64,000 bases of DNA from Ascidia mentula (Eukaryota; Chordata; Ascidiacea; Phlebobranchia; Ascidiidae): positions 16,258,001 to 16,322,000 of the forward strand of contig OX387201.1 of NCBI GenBank assembly GCA_947561715.1. The letters run 5' to 3'. A model generated the notes under the pieces. It made no database searches, was not told where the DNA came from, and was given only the letters and a program-made list of their open reading frames with translations. Positions 60,708-64,000 of this stretch are shown here, piece by piece. Made by a program: the position numbers and the translations under genes. Position 1 is the first letter of the stretch. Every line of letters begins with the position of its first letter.

Positions 60708-62306
60708 TTTAAAATTTGTAGATTGTTAATTTTGATTAACAATATGTCTTTTCTGGTTGAGCAGCAACAGTCAACGATGTAAACTTGTCTGATAAAGAAA
60801 CCGTTGCCACGCAACAAAAATAAGGATGTCTGCCACCTAGTGGCTAAGTTATTTTGTTTTTGTAAGCGGGTATTTTTTATGGTAGAGTTGTAAAAGTAAA
60901 TAAACTGTACAAAAAGTTGTGCTTTAAAATAATTTGTCTTTGCTACGCACACGTTTTTGTTCAACAGGTTACAACATCACAATACACCAGTAACCAATTT
61001 TCCTGCTCGTCGAATACAATCCCTCTTTGAAAATACCAATCAGTTCTCGCACCCATTGCACCCCTTTGTAATTTCTGAATATTAATACCGTTCCCTCACA
61101 CTTTATTCAAATATCTGACAAAGAAAATCAACTCGTCATAAGGCCGTCGCTGGTCTTCTGTTTTTGCAGGTCCGTAGTCTGGGATCGATGGTCTGTTCTG
61201 AGAGTTTAGCGTCCTATTGTCCATGGTCATATGGTGCCAATTCTCGGTATCTGTACTGGTGTTTTCTTGTGCCTAAGCTTGTCCCAAGGTCTGGGTCTGT
61301 TCATTTGCGAAAAAATAAAGACAAAAGGCAGAAACAAGAAGACAATTGCTGCGATGACGTAACAAAGGAGGCTTAAAAGAAGTATGTTGAAAGACAAAAC
61401 GCAGGCGAGATAACGCGCAAAAAGGCGTCAGAAGGTCTAACCGTAATTCAGTTTGATTCTATACACTGGGTTCATTATTCCACAATACTTCTGCCACCAT
61501 AAAATATAAATTGCTACTATTTCAGACACACATTTTCAATGTCCAATGCCGACTCCATGACACTCTACATTTCGCTGTGTAGCGTTTAGCCAGATACATT
61601 TAAACTGTCCTACGTTAACAGAACAAATCAATAAGCAACAGCAGCTGCAAAAAAATAAACCACACAAAATATTGACCCATACACGATTTTTCGGTAATAT
61701 GTTTATTTGAGGTAAATAGCATGCAGCCGAAAATAGAGTGAGCACAATTTGTTTACGTATATTTTATTGGACTAGCAGAAAACGTCTTGAATTGGCGATA
61801 CATGATAAATACGGTAAAATAAGCTTGTTTTATTAAAGTTACTTATATTCGTCATCGTATAAAATAAGAATCACATCGCAAGACAACACACAGTGGAACA
61901 AAACAACAGTGCCTTTAATTTTCAAGTTAGTCTTCGTGCAGCTGCATAAAATCAATTTTCCATACTTGGTGCCAAATAGTAAAGGAAATTACAAAGCAAG
62001 GAAATTACGAGCAGCAAAACTTTGGCGGTTCAATGTGCAACATAATTTTGAACAACAACCGCGGAACTTTGGGCACCCTGGTTCAAAAGTTAGGAGTAAA
62101 TCAACGTTAAATAATTAGAAGGAAGTCATTTTGATATGGCAACATTGTGACCACCATACGTTTTTTAAAGGTCGAGATGGAATTGCTTTGGTAACTGGTT
62201 TAAAGTCATGTATACCCTGACGTAGAAAAGAAGCTTATTACCATGCAACTGTGCATTGTGCATAGTAAAGAATGTACTTCGTTGCTATAAGTCTTCTGAC
62301 ACACGT
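60708..62306. other. Intergenic region between CFAP45 and the GT31 gene
   Basis: CFAP45 promoter side and the 3' flank of the glycosyltransferase. I see no supported gene; short plus-strand frames at 61164 and 61909 have no recognised relatives or splice context. Confidence 0.5.
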
Positions 62307-63982
62307 TTATGTCAATGCATTCCCGAAAGACGACGAAGAATTAATGACACAAACATCTTCCTTTTCATACTTAATTTTCCAACTGTCCCACACCTTGCTG
62401 ATTTGAGATGCAATATCTTCCCCATCGGACATATCACCCCACAAGTGTTGCACCAAAATATCTTGGAATTGGTCAGCTTTACTTCGAAACTGGAAGTCGT
62501 AACGCACTGAATGCGGTGCTGGCTGCAAAGAAATTTGCAGAACAAACTTTTTTTTGCAAATATTTGGTTTAGAATAATCAATTTAGAAGTAATACGTAAC
62601 AAGCAATTGCCGCAGCATGTTTTGCAAAAGTAAGGGCTGCTCACCAGAATCAGGACCGATCCTTAGCATATTTGACTGATTTGACCACAACGGGCTTCAC
62701 GACACAATAAAGGGTTCCGCAGTTTACCGAGGGGGCAAAAAAGCTACATCGCAAAATTTAGTTTTCGAAAGTTGTAATGACCCTTTTTTCATGCAGGTAA
62801 TGGTACACTTTCGGGCACTGCTTTTTTTTATACGTTTCATTTTCTTTGACCAATCATGCATGGATGTGATGCAGAATACTCAAAAAAAAACTCAACGGAG
62901 TTGCTTTATACCTATACCAATCAAATCTTACCACAATATTTGAATCTCCTTTTCCCAATTTTCTTCTCATGAAACCAGTTACCCACACGTCATCCATCAT
63001 AAGTCGGTTCATGAATCTTGAAGCCTCGAACATATCTTTCACCATTTTTACTGGCAAAATGTACATTCCCCCTCTGCAATAAGTTGGCCAGGTCATACCG
63101 GGATAATCGCTGTATGGGGTGTACCACTTGCTAAACCAGTTTCTTTCCGGAAAGTCTTTGTTCTTGTAAGCATATACACACAGTATGGGAAGGTCTTCAA
63201 AGCATGGCCTTTCGGACTGCATTTTTGTTTTCTGGTGACAAAAAGGCAGTCGCAGAAATTTTTGCCGCAAATAATTCACTAGGTTTGGTATGTGAACGAC
63301 GACGTCATCATCCATTGAAGAATACAAAGTATTTTGTTGAAGATTACTTGCAGACCATTGCATTCCAGCCAATACCTTCTCCGGTACTGTCCTGTGGAAA
63401 ACAACATATTTGTGGTCAGCCTATAGCACTTATTTTCTTTGCTACAAATTTATGTTGAATGTACAGGCATAACTTTTATGCTTTTTAATCGGGTTTGCGC
63501 GTTTTTATGCAACCTTTAATTGGACAGTACTAAAAAAAGCAGTAGCTTTTTATACAGGATCAGCCTGGCTTATAAATCAGGAATATATGTTTCGCCCCAT
63601 GGGCATCTTCAGTTCCTTCAGTAAACACATTAAATGATATAAAAACGTCTTATTCAAACAAGTTGCAGTGATCGCTAGGCCTGCATCTGCAGTTTTGGGT
63701 AGATCCCAATATTTCAATTTTTGAAGTTAATTGGACAGTTCATGATTTTATATTGTACTTACCTGGCGGAATCTTTCAAATCCACTTGAAGAATATCATC
63801 ACGCACTTTAATTTCACTATTCAACAAGTCAGTGCTCCCATTCGTTCCGACTATGAAGATATTTCTAATCTGCAGACCCCGGAAAACTCTGATTGAGCCC
63901 CAAGTAGAACGAATAATTTGTCGTCTTTCGTGATTTGAAACAGAGCTTTTGATAAAGTTAACCAACGTCCATTGAACATTTC
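62307..63982 (-). CDS. Beta-1,3-galactosyl/N-acetylglucosaminyltransferase family member (GT31), 5' end outside the window
   Basis: Golgi type II membrane enzyme that extends glycans with a beta-1,3 linked sugar; exact donor and acceptor not predictable. Three exons are visible on the minus strand: 63763-63982 (acceptor gtgcag at its high end), 62932-63391 and 62307-62522. They close in phase and give about 298 residues. Family motifs in order are RRQIIRSTWG, RDDILQVDLKDSAR, SSMDDDVVVHIPNL (the metal-binding DxD), TYCRGGMYILP and MMDDVWVTGF (the E/DDV motif). The N-terminal cytosolic tail and membrane anchor lie right of the window. The C-terminal exon (LVQHLWGDMSDGED to NALT) is unlike the vertebrate enzymes I know, so this may be a lineage-specific paralogue. 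Confidence 0.88.
63529..63726 (-). mobile_element. 198-bp SINE-like retroposed element with embedded hammerhead-like fold
   Basis: Flanked by a perfect 13-bp target-site duplication TTAATTGGACAGT (63516-63528 and 63727-63739), the hallmark of target-primed reverse transcription. One end is A-rich (ACTAAAAAAAGC on the plus strand). The middle carries the fold at 63580-63616 and the other end matches the element at 56697-56808. No coding capacity. It lies in a GT31 intron. Confidence 0.75.
63580..63616 (-). ncRNA. Hammerhead-ribozyme-like fold (family 2)
   Basis: Minus strand: stem I GGAA/TTCC, core CTGAAGA plus unpaired T, stem II GCCC-ATG-GGGC, GAAAC, short ATATAT stem III. Same architecture as 17535-17577. 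Confidence 0.5.
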
Positions 63983-64000
63983 CTGCACAATGCAACATCG

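Noticed and set aside
61164-61376. 70-codon plus-strand ORF after a ttgcag acceptor
   Set aside because: Cysteine- and serine-rich translation without relatives and without a second exon; not supported as a gene.

Overview
The window looks like a compact, AT-rich, intron-containing chordate genome, most likely an ascidian tunicate of the Ciona type. The reasons are short introns, genes packed a few hundred bases apart, chordate-type orthologues (CASK, PRUNE2, GPS2, MB21D2, CFAP45), two genes only 27 nt apart (NEDD8 and TRAPPC1), and strong AG acceptors just upstream of several start codons, as expected for spliced-leader trans-splicing. The species call is inference. Every exon model was assembled by eye from splice sites and reading-phase closure; no transcript data were available.

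Left part (+ strand): CASK without its 5' end (611-13141), with a probable alternative first exon (6425-6604) that would give a short, kinase-less isoform. A small unrecognised three-exon gene (4504-5240) lies inside one CASK intron. Then come tartrate-resistant acid phosphatase (15563-18599), intronless NEDD8 (19502-19735) and TRAPPC1 (19763-20488).

Middle: SPCS2 (- strand, 21015-23553), then the largest gene, a PRUNE2/BMCC1-like fusion (- strand, 24538-40210). It encodes about 4003 residues: a DHH-DHHA2 phosphoesterase module, one 10,079-nt exon of acidic low-complexity sequence holding five tandem repeats of 242-251 residues, and a C-terminal BNIP2-type BCH/CRAL-TRIO domain. SSR3 (+, 41423-42998) is divergent from it. 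GPS2 (-, 43140-46667) converges on SSR3 and is divergent from CCDC59/TAP26 (+, 47217-47639).

Right part: MB21D2 (-, 48502-52994), a transposon-rich gap with nested hAT-type elements, CFAP45 (-, 55450-60707), and the 3' part of a GT31 beta-1,3-glycosyltransferase (-, 62307 to about 63982) that runs off the window.

Several genes serve the secretory pathway (SPCS2, SSR3, TRAPPC1, GT31, secreted ACP5), but they are not an operon. Only NEDD8-TRAPPC1 has operon-like spacing. Outside the genes, the most interesting structure is two families of dispersed hammerhead-ribozyme-like folds, some inside short retroposed elements with clear target-site duplications. There are also hAT-type MITEs with 8-bp duplications and two long intronic hairpins. 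No rRNA, tRNA or CRISPR array was recognised.
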